From Methanolacinia petrolearia DSM 11571 (lineage in GTDB: Archaea > Halobacteriota > Methanomicrobia > Methanomicrobiales > Methanomicrobiaceae), in the NCBI RefSeq assembly GCF_000147875.1, contig NC_014507.1, positions 1,240,001 through 1,304,000 of the forward strand: a stretch of 64,000 nt of DNA, given 5' to 3'. A model generated the notes under the pieces. That model saw only the letters and a list, made by a program, of their open reading frames with translations, had not been told where the DNA came from and did no database searches. A program made the position numbers and the translations under genes. Below, piece after piece: positions 8,707 to 17,622 of this stretch (the first letter of the stretch is position 1; each line of letters starts with the position of its first letter).

Positions 8707-9626
8707 ACCCCGAGATCATCGATCCATCCGCCCCTTCTGCGATAACTCCTCTTACCGTAGGCGAGGCCCTGCAAAAGGTGTCGGAGATCGAGATCGTCGT
8801 TGCAAAATTGTCCGAGGAGATCGGAACCGGCTCTCACAGGTCTGCTTTCTCGGGAACAGGTTCGGAATTCCTGGAGCTGAAGGAGTATACGTTCGGGGAT
8901 GACATCCGGGCGATAGACTGGAACAGCACCGCAAGACTCTGCGAGACCTATCTCAGGGTGTTCACCGAAGATCACGACACCCCGGTCTATGTCTTAATCG
9001 ACAGGAGCGCCTCCGGGACATTCGGGCGGGAGATCTCGAAGGACGAAAAGATCTTCGGGATCGCGGTTTCACTGATCTTCTCGGCCTCGGTGCGTGGAGA
9101 TCCAGTGGGGATGTGCATCTTCACCGATAAGGTCGAGCTGTTCGTTCCACCCGGCAGGGGACGAAGGCATGTCTCGTACCTTGTCAGCCGGCTGATAAAT
9201 TTCAGGCCGGAGTCGCAGGGAACGGACCTGGGAAATGCACTCTCGTCTCTTCTTCCGGCGATAAAAAAGAGGTCTCTCGTGGTAATCTTGTCGGACTTCG
9301 ACTCCCCGTCATTCGAAAGGGAGATAGGCCTTTTATCGGCAAGGCACGAGATCAGGCCGGTATGGATCAGGGACAGATCAGAATACGAACTGGCGGACAT
9401 TGGCTATCTCGTCCTTCGTGACCCGGAGACGGGAGAGGAGATGATTGTAAATACTTCAGATAGAGATTTCCGGGAGAAATTCCGGGAGGCAAATGCAGTA
9501 CGGGACGGGGAGATTGGCAGGGCGCTTGGAAATTACGGGGTACGGCCCCTAGAGATCTATACGGATGACGATGATCTTTCTTCCCTCAGAATATATTTCA
9601 GGCTGTGCGGGATGGTGGCCGAATAG
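8703..9626 (+). CDS. DUF58 protein of the MoxR-VWA operon
   Basis: The 307-residue protein contains the DUF58 signature (EFLELKEYTFGDDIRAIDWNSTARL in part: GDDIRAIDW near residue 67) followed by a divergent von Willebrand A fold with the metal-site-like string VYVLIDRSASGTFG. The ATG at 8703 overlaps the MoxR stop (ATGA), which is preferred over upstream in-frame starts inside moxR. DUF58 proteins are constant partners of MoxR ATPases and probably act as adaptor or substrate receptor on the cytoplasmic face. No membrane helix is evident, unlike longer bacterial homologues. Confidence 0.9.
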   Translation: MNPEIIDPSAPSAITPLTVGEALQKVSEIEIVVAKLSEEIGTGSHRSAFSGTGSEFLELKEYTFGDDIRAIDWNSTARLCETYLRVFTEDHDTPVYVLIDRSASGTFGREISKDEKIFGIAVSLIFSASVRGDPVGMCIFTDKVELFVPPGRGRRHVSYLVSRLINFRPESQGTDLGNALSSLLPAIKKRSLVVILSDFDSPSFEREIGLLSARHEIRPVWIRDRSEYELADIGYLVLRDPETGEEMIVNTSDRDFREKFREANAVRDGEIGRALGNYGVRPLEIYTDDDDLSSLRIYFRLCGMVAE

Positions 9627-10579
9627 TGATCGTCGAATTCGAAGACCCTATCTGGCTTGCAGGACTCATCTTCATTCCACTGCTGATCCTGTACAGTCGG
9701 TACTTCTCAAAGAGAAAATTTCTCAGGGCACTTGAATTCTCGAAGCTCTCGGTGATCAAGGCCGCCCAACCCGGGAAAAAAACGGAAAGGCTCCTGAAGG
9801 TTACGTTTTCCCTCGGGCTTATGGCGATTGCATTTATCTTCATAGGTCTTGCAGGCCCCCAGTTTCCTCTCGAACAAACCAAAGAGGGTGTAAACATCGT
9901 ATTTGCGCTTGACACCTCGGGCAGTATGGAGGCGGCCGATTACCAGCCGGACAGGATCACCGCTGCAAAAGAGGCAATCGGTACACTCATAAACCAGCTC
10001 GACCTGAAGGACTACGCGGGAATAATAACGTTCGACTCCGGTGCCTCGACTGCCGCCTATCTCAGTCCCGATAAACAAAGAGTAATCGAAAAACTCGGGA
10101 TGATCGCCGCAAGCGACGATTCCACGGCGATAGGAGACGGCCTCGCACTTGCTGTCGATATGTCAAAGTCGATCCCGAACAGGAAAAGCGTTGTAATTCT
10201 TTTATCGGATGGTGAGTCCAACGCAGGCTATGTATCCCCGGAGACTGCTGCAGAATTTGCGAAGGAGAGCGGAGTCCAGGTGTTCACCGTTGCGATGGGC
10301 TCCTCGGAGAAGGTGCTTGTAGGATACGACTGGGCGAACAATCCCCAGTATGCAACCGTGGACGAGGAAACTCTCGAATATATTGCGGATTCTACCGGCG
10401 GGGGATTCTACAGTTCGGTGGATGAGAAAACTCTCGGTAATATATATTCGCAGCTTGACGATGCGATAGTCCATGAAAAAGAGAAGACGCCGGTGGGCTG
10501 GATTTTCTTTTTGCTCGCCGGGTTGCTGGTGATAGCAGAATACCTTATTCGCTACGGCAGGTGGCGGATTCTTCCATGA
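9626..10579 (+). CDS. VWA-domain membrane protein (BatA-like)
   Basis: The protein is about 317 residues from the GTG at 9626, which overlaps the preceding stop by one base; an in-frame GTG at 9605 is possible. Two N-terminal membrane helices (about 8-24 and 54-73) are followed by a von Willebrand A domain with an intact metal-ion-dependent adhesion site: DTSGSMEAAD, a threonine in STAIGDG, and VILLSDGESN. A C-terminal helix (about 287-303) returns to the membrane. The topology equals bacterial BatA/BatB, with the VWA domain between terminal helices. It probably binds the MoxR/DUF58 proteins encoded upstream. Its stop overlaps the next ATG (ATGA). Confidence 0.9.
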   Translation: MIVEFEDPIWLAGLIFIPLLILYSRYFSKRKFLRALEFSKLSVIKAAQPGKKTERLLKVTFSLGLMAIAFIFIGLAGPQFPLEQTKEGVNIVFALDTSGSMEAADYQPDRITAAKEAIGTLINQLDLKDYAGIITFDSGASTAAYLSPDKQRVIEKLGMIAASDDSTAIGDGLALAVDMSKSIPNRKSVVILLSDGESNAGYVSPETAAEFAKESGVQVFTVAMGSSEKVLVGYDWANNPQYATVDEETLEYIADSTGGGFYSSVDEKTLGNIYSQLDDAIVHEKEKTPVGWIFFLLAGLLVIAEYLIRYGRWRILP

Positions 10580-12102
10580 AGAAAATCCTGGGTTATGTAA
10601 TATTTCTTATTGCCGCCGTCCTTTTTTTACAGCCGGTCTTAGCAGGAGAGATCATCTTTACTGCCGAAAGTCCGGTGATCTATAACTCCACGGATGAAGA
10701 GATCTCGATCGGCCTCGGTGTTGAGAACACTATCGGTGAGGATGTCTACGGGTCGTTTACCTGGACCGTGCGGGACCGGAATGATGCGGACAACACCCGG
10801 AGTTCTACGGACGCACGAGTGATATTCGCAGATGCCGTAAGAACATCTTTCGCGATTCAGCCTGCTGACGGGCATGAATATCTTGTGGATGTTGCATTCG
10901 ATTACGCGGACAGCGTGAATGCAGATGATGCATATCATGTATCTCTTACCGGGATCAGAGTCATTCCCGGCACATCCGCCAACGTCCCTGACGCTTCCGT
11001 TCTCGAAAGCGTTCAGATCAGGATGGACAAAGGCTCATCGCAGCAGTCCGGTACTCAGGAGAGCGGGAGTGAGAGTGTGGGCAGTGAAGGTGTCCTGGTA
11101 AAAAAGACGGATGAGAACCTGGAATCGCTGTCAAAAATGCTTGAGGACGAGACCAATAACCTGATCGTTGAAAAGAGCCGCCTAAGGGGTGTTGTAAACG
11201 GTTCCGAAATATACCCGGTAATCGATCAGTTTCTCAACAAATCAGGTTACAATTCCGGTGTCCTTTCCATAAGCCCCGGTCTGGGGGCATATAACGACGA
11301 GTTCGAACAGGTCTATTCAGGCGAAAACGAATCCGAGATTAAAGTATCCGGGGAGATTTCGGGCGATGAAATACTCTTCACCGGTATAGAATCGGAGGGG
11401 AGAATGCCGCTTTTATACGGTGTCGAAGAGAATGCGACCTACATCTCCCTTGACAGTGAATTCTCGGGTGAGGGATATTCGGTAACTAAATCAGCGATGA
11501 ATATTACCGGCAATGCATCGCAGATCGGGATCACCTATACGAAAGGCATCTTTGAAAAAGACATTGCAGTTCTGGTTTCGGACGGAGCTATAATCTCCGT
11601 GGAAGTATCTGAACCGGATTACGGAATCCATTTCATCGTCCCAGTTATTGTTATCATCCTTACGGTTGTGTGTGCGTTCGTCTTTTACAGGGTATACCTA
11701 AGACACCTTCGCAGGACGAAGCCGGGGCCGGATGACGGCGATATTCCGGGCAGAGTAGAGGCAGGTATTTCTCCCTCCGATCTACTTGCCGAAGGTTATG
11801 ACAGGTACCTGTGTGGCGATCTGAAAGATGCCATAGGCATGGTGGGATGGGCTTTAAGACTGAACGTCTCTGTCACTTCGGGAGAAAATGCAAGTCTTAC
11901 CAATTCTGAGGCCCTCTCGCAGCTCGAGAAGGCCGGCGATCCCGACACCGGTACATATTCGGATATTTTTTCTGTCTGCGACTCTGTCGTATACGCGAAC
12001 AGGGAGCCTGAAAAAGGTGAATTCATAAGAATATACGAAACTGCGAAGCGTCTTGTCGATAAAACCGTCCGCTCCGGGAATGAAGAAATTCAGGAAGAAT
12101 AA
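10576..12102 (+). CDS. Membrane protein of the MoxR-VWA operon
   Basis: The 508-residue protein starts at the ATG that overlaps the VWA gene stop. A signal peptide (residues 1-24, ending QPVLAGE) leads to a large extracellular part of beta-rich character with N-glycosylation-type sequons. A single membrane helix at about 353-376 (IHFIVPVIVIILTVVCAFVFY) is followed by a cytoplasmic helical domain of about 125 residues beginning SPSDLLAEGYDRYLCGD, which resembles the C-terminal domain of other Bat/DUF4129-type proteins. The architecture suggests it transmits between extracellular ligand and cytoplasmic MoxR machinery. Function is inferred only from the operon. It overlaps the convergent gene downstream by 13 bases. 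Confidence 0.75.
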   Translation: MKKILGYVIFLIAAVLFLQPVLAGEIIFTAESPVIYNSTDEEISIGLGVENTIGEDVYGSFTWTVRDRNDADNTRSSTDARVIFADAVRTSFAIQPADGHEYLVDVAFDYADSVNADDAYHVSLTGIRVIPGTSANVPDASVLESVQIRMDKGSSQQSGTQESGSESVGSEGVLVKKTDENLESLSKMLEDETNNLIVEKSRLRGVVNGSEIYPVIDQFLNKSGYNSGVLSISPGLGAYNDEFEQVYSGENESEIKVSGEISGDEILFTGIESEGRMPLLYGVEENATYISLDSEFSGEGYSVTKSAMNITGNASQIGITYTKGIFEKDIAVLVSDGAIISVEVSEPDYGIHFIVPVIVIILTVVCAFVFYRVYLRHLRRTKPGPDDGDIPGRVEAGISPSDLLAEGYDRYLCGDLKDAIGMVGWALRLNVSVTSGENASLTNSEALSQLEKAGDPDTGTYSDIFSVCDSVVYANREPEKGEFIRIYETAKRLVDKTVRSGNEEIQEE

Positions 12103-13115
12103 ATATTGGCGTCCTGGTCCGTTTGTTCGGGTGACCGGAGAATCCCTGTAAGCTCTTCGATCTCGGACTCAGACGTTTTGTAATTCGTTACGAACCTCAC
12201 AGTCTGGTCAGGGCACCTGAACGATTTGAGACTGTAGTTATCCTTTAACTTCTGGAATATTTCAGGCGAGACCTCTGCCAGAACTTTATTTGTTTCGACC
12301 TTGCAGAAAAGTTTGATCCCGGGAATCCCCGAGATCTCTTCTGCGAGTTTTTTTGCCATTTCATTTGCGTGAATTGCATTGTATCTCCAGAGTCGCTCGG
12401 TCAGCAGGCGGTTGATCCCTGAAGAAAAAGCGGATGCACCGGATGTATCGGTATTGTTTTTTTTGCAGTTCTCCCTGAACTTCTCTGCGGCATCTTTTCT
12501 GAAGATCAATACGGCCTCTCCCTCCGGAGCTCCGTTCTTTTCTCCTCCGAATGTTGTCGCATCCACTCTTGCATCCATTGTCTGCTCGCGGAATGCCTTC
12601 AGGATCTTCGCCGCCGCAAAAAAAATCCTTGAGCCGTCCATTACGACCTGCATCTCGTTTTCATGCGCACACCTGCAGATATCCGAGATCTCTTTCGGGG
12701 AGTATATCATACCATACTCGGTCGGTTGTGAGATGGAGACTACCCTGCATCTCTCTCTGTCTTTGGCCCTGGCTGATTCAAGGGACCCGGAGATTGCAGC
12801 GGGAGTGATTTTTCCGAATTCGGACTGAATTCCAAGTGGCCTGATACCTGCGATATTTTTTATTGCTGCATATCCCCTGCCGGCGACATACGAAGTATGA
12901 GAGCATAGATACAGATCGCTAGGTCTCGTCATGGATGAAAGTGCAAGTGCAAGCGCAGTATTCCTGTCCGGGACATAAAACGGACAGACATTGTAATCAA
13001 AATGTTTTCTCAGCTTGAAAAAAAGTTCGTCTTCATTCTGTATCTTTCCGATGGCGCTGCCTGTTTCCTGCTGGACTCCTGCATATTCCTCCGAACGAAA
13101 TGAATGATGCCTCAT
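12090..13115 (-). CDS. Threonine-aldolase-like PLP enzyme
   Basis: The 341-residue fold-type I pyridoxal-phosphate enzyme of the beta-eliminating lyase group shows VVMDGSRIFFAA (cofactor-binding Asp) and TFGGEKNGAPEGEAVLIF, where the Lys in GGEKNG is the expected Schiff-base lysine. The same arrangement is seen in low-specificity L-threonine aldolases that convert threonine to glycine and acetaldehyde. The N-terminal 35 residues are longer than usual and polar. It is monocistronic and converges on the MoxR operon. Substrate specificity cannot be decided; related archaeal proteins are annotated only as aldolase-like. Confidence 0.75.
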   Translation of the reverse strand: MRHHSFRSEEYAGVQQETGSAIGKIQNEDELFFKLRKHFDYNVCPFYVPDRNTALALALSSMTRPSDLYLCSHTSYVAGRGYAAIKNIAGIRPLGIQSEFGKITPAAISGSLESARAKDRERCRVVSISQPTEYGMIYSPKEISDICRCAHENEMQVVMDGSRIFFAAAKILKAFREQTMDARVDATTFGGEKNGAPEGEAVLIFRKDAAEKFRENCKKNNTDTSGASAFSSGINRLLTERLWRYNAIHANEMAKKLAEEISGIPGIKLFCKVETNKVLAEVSPEIFQKLKDNYSLKSFRCPDQTVRFVTNYKTSESEIEELTGILRSPEQTDQDANIYSS

Positions 13116-13219
13116 GGTAACTCTTAATGCCGCCTTACTGGAGAATTATTAATACTTCACTGTGTATAATAATATTACTTCATTTTCAATAAAAGTAAAT
13201 TATTTTTAAAGGTGTACTT

Positions 13220-14524
13220 ATGAGAAAGGTAGCAGTTATCGGGGCCGGTATTACCGGGATACAGGCGGCTCTCGATCTGAGCAAACACGGTATTGAAGTG
13301 CACCTGATTGAAAAGGAGCCGTATATCGGCGGACATGTTGCGCAACTAGGGAGGATATTTCCCACCGGGGACTGGTCGGCATGCATACTCGCCTCAAAGA
13401 TAAACGAGGTCCTCCGGGCTCCCGGAATAACACTCCATACAATGACAGAAGTGACCGGGCTTGAAGGCGAACCCGGCAATTTTACACTTCATCTAAGGAA
13501 ACATCCGCGATTTGTCGATATAGATAAATGCACCGGTTGCTGTACCTGCTCCGATGTATGCCCTGTAGAACTGTATAACGAGTTCGATGCAGGCCTCGGG
13601 GTTCGCAAGGCAATATACAAACCTTATAACGAGGCCGCCCCGATCGCAGCGATCCGCGATTCGGATCATTGCATAAACTGCAACCTTTGCTTTGATGCCT
13701 GTCCCAACGACGCTGTTTTGAGGAACGATGAAGATGGTATAGCGGATCTCTCCATACAAGGGATCTGTTCCGTTGTTGTTTCGACAGGCTACAGGATGTA
13801 CGACCCGCGAAACGAACCCAGGTATCGCTATCTTACCATGCCAGACGTCATCACCAGCCTCGAATTTGAAAGAATGATCAGCCCCGGCGGCCCGACCGGT
13901 GGAGAGGTAAGGCGGCTGTCCAACGGAAAAATCCCTAAATCCATTGTATTCGTCCAGTGTGTCGGCTCGCGCAATATTGCAGTAGGGAGAAATTTCTGCT
14001 CGGCAGTCTGCTGCATGTATACTATAAAGAATGCCGGGCTCGTCAAGGAGAAGTACGGTGATTCGATCAATGTTACAATACTCAAAGCCGAGACGCGTGC
14101 CTACGGCAAAGATTACCAGGAGTACAATCACAGGATAAAAAAGACCTATGAGATCAAGGTCTTAAGGTGCACCCCCGGTTCGATAGAATACGGGGAGGGC
14201 AACCGCATGAGAATCGTTGCCGAGAAGGTGAAGAAGGGCTTCCCTGAAACTCCCATCGTTGTCCTTGAGCCTGAACTGGTAGTTCTCGCTGTAGGGATGG
14301 CCCCGTCAAAGGATGTCGAATCAATTTCCCGGATAATGGGGTTGGATAGATCTTCTGTCGACGGTTTCTTCTGCCCGAACGAACAGGTCCTTGACCCGAC
14401 CGGGACCCCAAGACCTGGCATATACATTGCTGGCACCGCCATAGCCCCGAAAGACATAAACGACTGCGTCAACCAGGCGGAGGCTGTATCTATGAAAGCG
14501 TTTGTAGATGCATATTCCGATTAG
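13220..14524 (+). CDS. Short HdrA-like FAD/iron-sulfur protein
   Basis: The 434-residue homologue of heterodisulfide reductase subunit A has an N-terminal dinucleotide fold (VAVIGAGITGIQAA), two four-iron-four-sulfur ferredoxin motifs (CTGCCTCSDVCPVE near 98 and CINCNLCFDACPN near 151), and the downstream CVGSR and FCSAVCCMY motifs of HdrA. Methanogen HdrA is about 650 residues, with an N-terminal extension and a C-terminal ferredoxin domain; both are missing. In the segment usually reading NDCS, a Trp replaces the first Cys (GDWSAC). No hdrB or hdrC is adjacent. AGGTG six bases before the ATG supports the start. It is probably an electron-transfer flavoprotein serving an unknown partner. Confidence 0.85.
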   Translation: MRKVAVIGAGITGIQAALDLSKHGIEVHLIEKEPYIGGHVAQLGRIFPTGDWSACILASKINEVLRAPGITLHTMTEVTGLEGEPGNFTLHLRKHPRFVDIDKCTGCCTCSDVCPVELYNEFDAGLGVRKAIYKPYNEAAPIAAIRDSDHCINCNLCFDACPNDAVLRNDEDGIADLSIQGICSVVVSTGYRMYDPRNEPRYRYLTMPDVITSLEFERMISPGGPTGGEVRRLSNGKIPKSIVFVQCVGSRNIAVGRNFCSAVCCMYTIKNAGLVKEKYGDSINVTILKAETRAYGKDYQEYNHRIKKTYEIKVLRCTPGSIEYGEGNRMRIVAEKVKKGFPETPIVVLEPELVVLAVGMAPSKDVESISRIMGLDRSSVDGFFCPNEQVLDPTGTPRPGIYIAGTAIAPKDINDCVNQAEAVSMKAFVDAYSD

Positions 14525-14708
14525 GCAGATAGATGAGAAGAAATAAGATTTCGAATTTTTCTGTCTAACTCCGGTTAACTAAATGTTTTGAACTTTTTTA
14601 AAGATAAAATCTTATCTGGTTGAGTAACATATTTTAATTAATTATGTTCTGGTGTTCAGTAAATCAGGTTGAATATTCAGATCAGTTTTATCTGGGGGAC
14701 AGGGGATT

Positions 14709-17303
14709 ATGATGAATTCTATGAATAATTACAGGTTTATTCCATATATCCTGCTTTTATTAGCGGCAGTTACTTTGACTGCGCCATCTGTATGTGCCTG
14801 GGACTTCAGCGACAGCACAATCAGCGACTATAACCACGTGAATATTGACACCGCAAACGGTGCCGGGTATTATGTCGGGTTCCGGGAAGCAGGTGGAGGA
14901 CTCAACGCGCTCCATATTACCTCAAGTACTTCATCTCCGTACGGGCAGGTGTCGACCGTATCCTCCGATTCCGGGACATTCTACCTTGCAGATACCGGGG
15001 GAAGGGGATATTTCGACAAGGTCATACTCATGGTGGCGATAAAAGCCCCGGATTCGGGAGAAGAACTCAGCGAGGACCTGAAGATCAATATCAAGGCGAG
15101 CGGTTATCGTTGGACATCAGGCGGAGTAGAAAATCAGCCCCCGCTCGCTTCGGAGATAACATATGCCAGGAATTCCATCGATCGCAGTTTCGGATTATAT
15201 TCTGTTACATACGGCCCCCAGAGCTGGAAACCAGCAGGTGAGGCCGACCATCCCATAATGTACGATCAGGGCAGATCCGATGAATTCTACATCTTCTTTG
15301 TTGATACCGGTGTAGGTGTACTGGGTAAGAACAGCGAAATCACCGGCCTAACAGATAACGGAATGGCAAAGATCGAATATTCTATTGAAAACTATAATGG
15401 GGAGACTATAGTGTTCAATGTCTACGGGTATGCCCTCAATGCCAACGCCGTCCAGAACGGGATAGCATGGACCAACAAGATCGAAGGGACGGCTACAGAT
15501 AAGAACTCCGACACCTCTTCAAGCGGGTACATCGTACTACTGGGTTCCTCAGCGTCCCAGGATGATGAATTTTCAAATTCGGAAGCAATAGATTATGGCA
15601 ATGACAACGGGGTTTCATATTCTAGTTCTGAAGTATGGTCCCCTTCAGTCGGAAACCTGAATATAACAAGCGAGCCTGTCGGAGCAAATATATATATCGA
15701 CGGTGTCGATTCAGGACAAGTGACCAATGCCTCGTTTACAGATCTTCCTGCAGGGGATTACACCGTTCGTGTGGATTTACAGGATTACGATCCTGCAGAA
15801 AACGAAGTCCACATAAAGGCGGGTTATATTACAACCCGGAATTTTAATCTGACACAGGCATCCGGGAGGTGTACAGTCCTCTCGGATGTACGGGGGGCCA
15901 GGGTCTATATAGACGATGAAGAAACCCTCTGTTATGCCAACTGGACGTTTTCCGACATTCTTACAGGCAATCATACTATAACCATAAAAACAGCGGACGG
16001 CAGAAACTTTTCTAAGGAAATATATGTCGGCCGGGATAATGAAACGACGGTCTTCTTTGAAACTTCTCCAAATGACCGGTCAACGGCTGAAAATATATCC
16101 GAAAGCATTAGTGATTATGAAACGGTTTCCTATAATCCTGCCGCGAACATAGAACCGGAGCCTGAAACAGACTCTCACCCTACGCCGGTGTCTTCAGGAG
16201 CAGACACGGGAATTCTTGAACCGTTTTTTTCGTTCATTACCGGTATAATAAGTCCCGAAGCCTCCGTGTCTCCGGCTGCTTCAGGATTCTCCGGCTCCGA
16301 AGAAAAAATTCCTGCAAATAACATTCCCGGTGCAGTGCCCGAAAGCGTAAACATTACGGACGATTCCGTTGAATTCGCGGAAGAAACAGCTGATAAAAAT
16401 GTCAGCATGCAGCAAACCCAGATAGGGAGCGTCTATGTTACTTCATATCCGGAGGGTATGTCAATATATATAGACGGGGTCGACACCGATTATACCACCC
16501 CTCATCTGATATACGGCCTTAAGAAAGGATATCACAGGATACAGGTAAAACCGCAGAATTCATTCTCTGATTTCAAAGAAGTATATGTGCCGGCAGGAGA
16601 ACCGACTTCGGTTCATTTCAATCTGGTTGATGTCGACAATCAAATAGTCAGTATATCCGTTTCATCTAAATATATAACGACCTTTGCCGTTAACGGAGAA
16701 CTGCCATACTCTGATGTCCCTTCAAATGTAAAGGCCGAATCGTTCGGCAGTTACCTGACCTTTAATGACGGTGAAAATTATTACTCGATGACGCTTCCTT
16801 TTCTTTCAGGCGGGGAATCGTTCGTGCTGAATAAGGGTAAAAATGTGGGTTCTCTCAGTGTTGGAAGCGATCCTGACGATGCTGATATTTACATTGACGG
16901 CATGAAAACAGGGTACAGAACGCCATGTATTCTGGACAATATCGGGGACGGCTATCACAGGCTCAAAGTGATAAAAGAAGGATATTTGCCGGTAGAAAAG
17001 GAAATATCGTTTATATGTGAAGGTAATGCCGTGGATGATTCTTATAGTTTTGTCCTGGAGGAGATCTCTACCGGTAATCTTATCGTTACAAGCGATCCCC
17101 AGGGGTGTATGATCTTCCTCAGAGGAGATTATACGGGCCAGGTAACCCCATACACGTTTGAGGATATTCCTATCGGAACCTACGATGTGGGAGTCATGTT
17201 CAACAGGACTATATTCAAGGACAAGGAGGTTACAGTCCAGTCCTCCAAAAAATACGGGGACACTATTCTCAATCTCAGTCTTGAGGTGCCTGGTTCGACT
17301 TGA
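14709..17303 (+). CDS. Secreted protein with DUF3344-like region and PEGA repeats
   Basis: The 864-residue protein has a signal peptide (1-30, ending SVCAWD). Sub-domain A (about 45-165, GGGLNALHIT and KVILMVAI) and sub-domain B (about 188-280, DEFYIFFVD and SIENYNGETIVFNVYGYA) follow. Two PEGA-type domains lie at about 315-385 (GNLNITSEPVGANIYIDG) and 388-455, then a Pro/Glu/Ser-rich linker to about 570, a third PEGA domain at 572-645, a degenerate one, and two more at 713-785 and 790-860. PEGA domains are beta-rich modules common on archaeal surfaces. No C-terminal membrane helix is seen, so the protein is released or held by partners. A purine-rich site (ACAGGGGA) precedes the start. Confidence 0.85.
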   Translation: MMNSMNNYRFIPYILLLLAAVTLTAPSVCAWDFSDSTISDYNHVNIDTANGAGYYVGFREAGGGLNALHITSSTSSPYGQVSTVSSDSGTFYLADTGGRGYFDKVILMVAIKAPDSGEELSEDLKINIKASGYRWTSGGVENQPPLASEITYARNSIDRSFGLYSVTYGPQSWKPAGEADHPIMYDQGRSDEFYIFFVDTGVGVLGKNSEITGLTDNGMAKIEYSIENYNGETIVFNVYGYALNANAVQNGIAWTNKIEGTATDKNSDTSSSGYIVLLGSSASQDDEFSNSEAIDYGNDNGVSYSSSEVWSPSVGNLNITSEPVGANIYIDGVDSGQVTNASFTDLPAGDYTVRVDLQDYDPAENEVHIKAGYITTRNFNLTQASGRCTVLSDVRGARVYIDDEETLCYANWTFSDILTGNHTITIKTADGRNFSKEIYVGRDNETTVFFETSPNDRSTAENISESISDYETVSYNPAANIEPEPETDSHPTPVSSGADTGILEPFFSFITGIISPEASVSPAASGFSGSEEKIPANNIPGAVPESVNITDDSVEFAEETADKNVSMQQTQIGSVYVTSYPEGMSIYIDGVDTDYTTPHLIYGLKKGYHRIQVKPQNSFSDFKEVYVPAGEPTSVHFNLVDVDNQIVSISVSSKYITTFAVNGELPYSDVPSNVKAESFGSYLTFNDGENYYSMTLPFLSGGESFVLNKGKNVGSLSVGSDPDDADIYIDGMKTGYRTPCILDNIGDGYHRLKVIKEGYLPVEKEISFICEGNAVDDSYSFVLEEISTGNLIVTSDPQGCMIFLRGDYTGQVTPYTFEDIPIGTYDVGVMFNRTIFKDKEVTVQSSKKYGDTILNLSLEVPGST

Positions 17304-17622
17304 CCGTTTTGTAGGAAATCCCTGAAATTTAATGATGGCGCCCGGACATATGACTGGGGGAATCAGGTTAAAATTTATGGCGGGATTGCCTGTAAGCCGG
17401 TTAAACTCTCTTTTATTCGTTTTGATTAAATGTTAACATATTTGGTTTGTAAAATAAAATTTATTTACTTGGGGGACAAAAATTATTATATGAATACCGG
17501 ATGAGGCCCGCTTTTTAAGGACCCTTTTTTCCGTGAATTTCAATCCGCTGAATTCCGTTAAATCCGAAATACCCCGGTCCTTTCCGGAAGAACTGTTTAA
17601 AAATCGTTTTGGGAGACCTCAT
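17304..17622. other. Intergenic region with promoter for the next secreted protein
   Basis: No gene is supported. The stretch ataaaatttatttacttgggggaca (17453-17477) combines a TATA-like run with a TGGGGGACA string. The same TGGGGGACA string occurs just before the preceding secreted-protein gene (14694-14702). An upstream in-frame GTG at 17533 would extend the next protein by 30 residues, but the extension precedes and would disrupt its signal peptide, so it was not used. Confidence 0.4.

Noticed and set aside
17533-17622. Upstream GTG start for the 593-residue secreted protein
   Set aside because: It would place 30 polar residues before the signal peptide, and the internal ATG has a good ribosome binding site.
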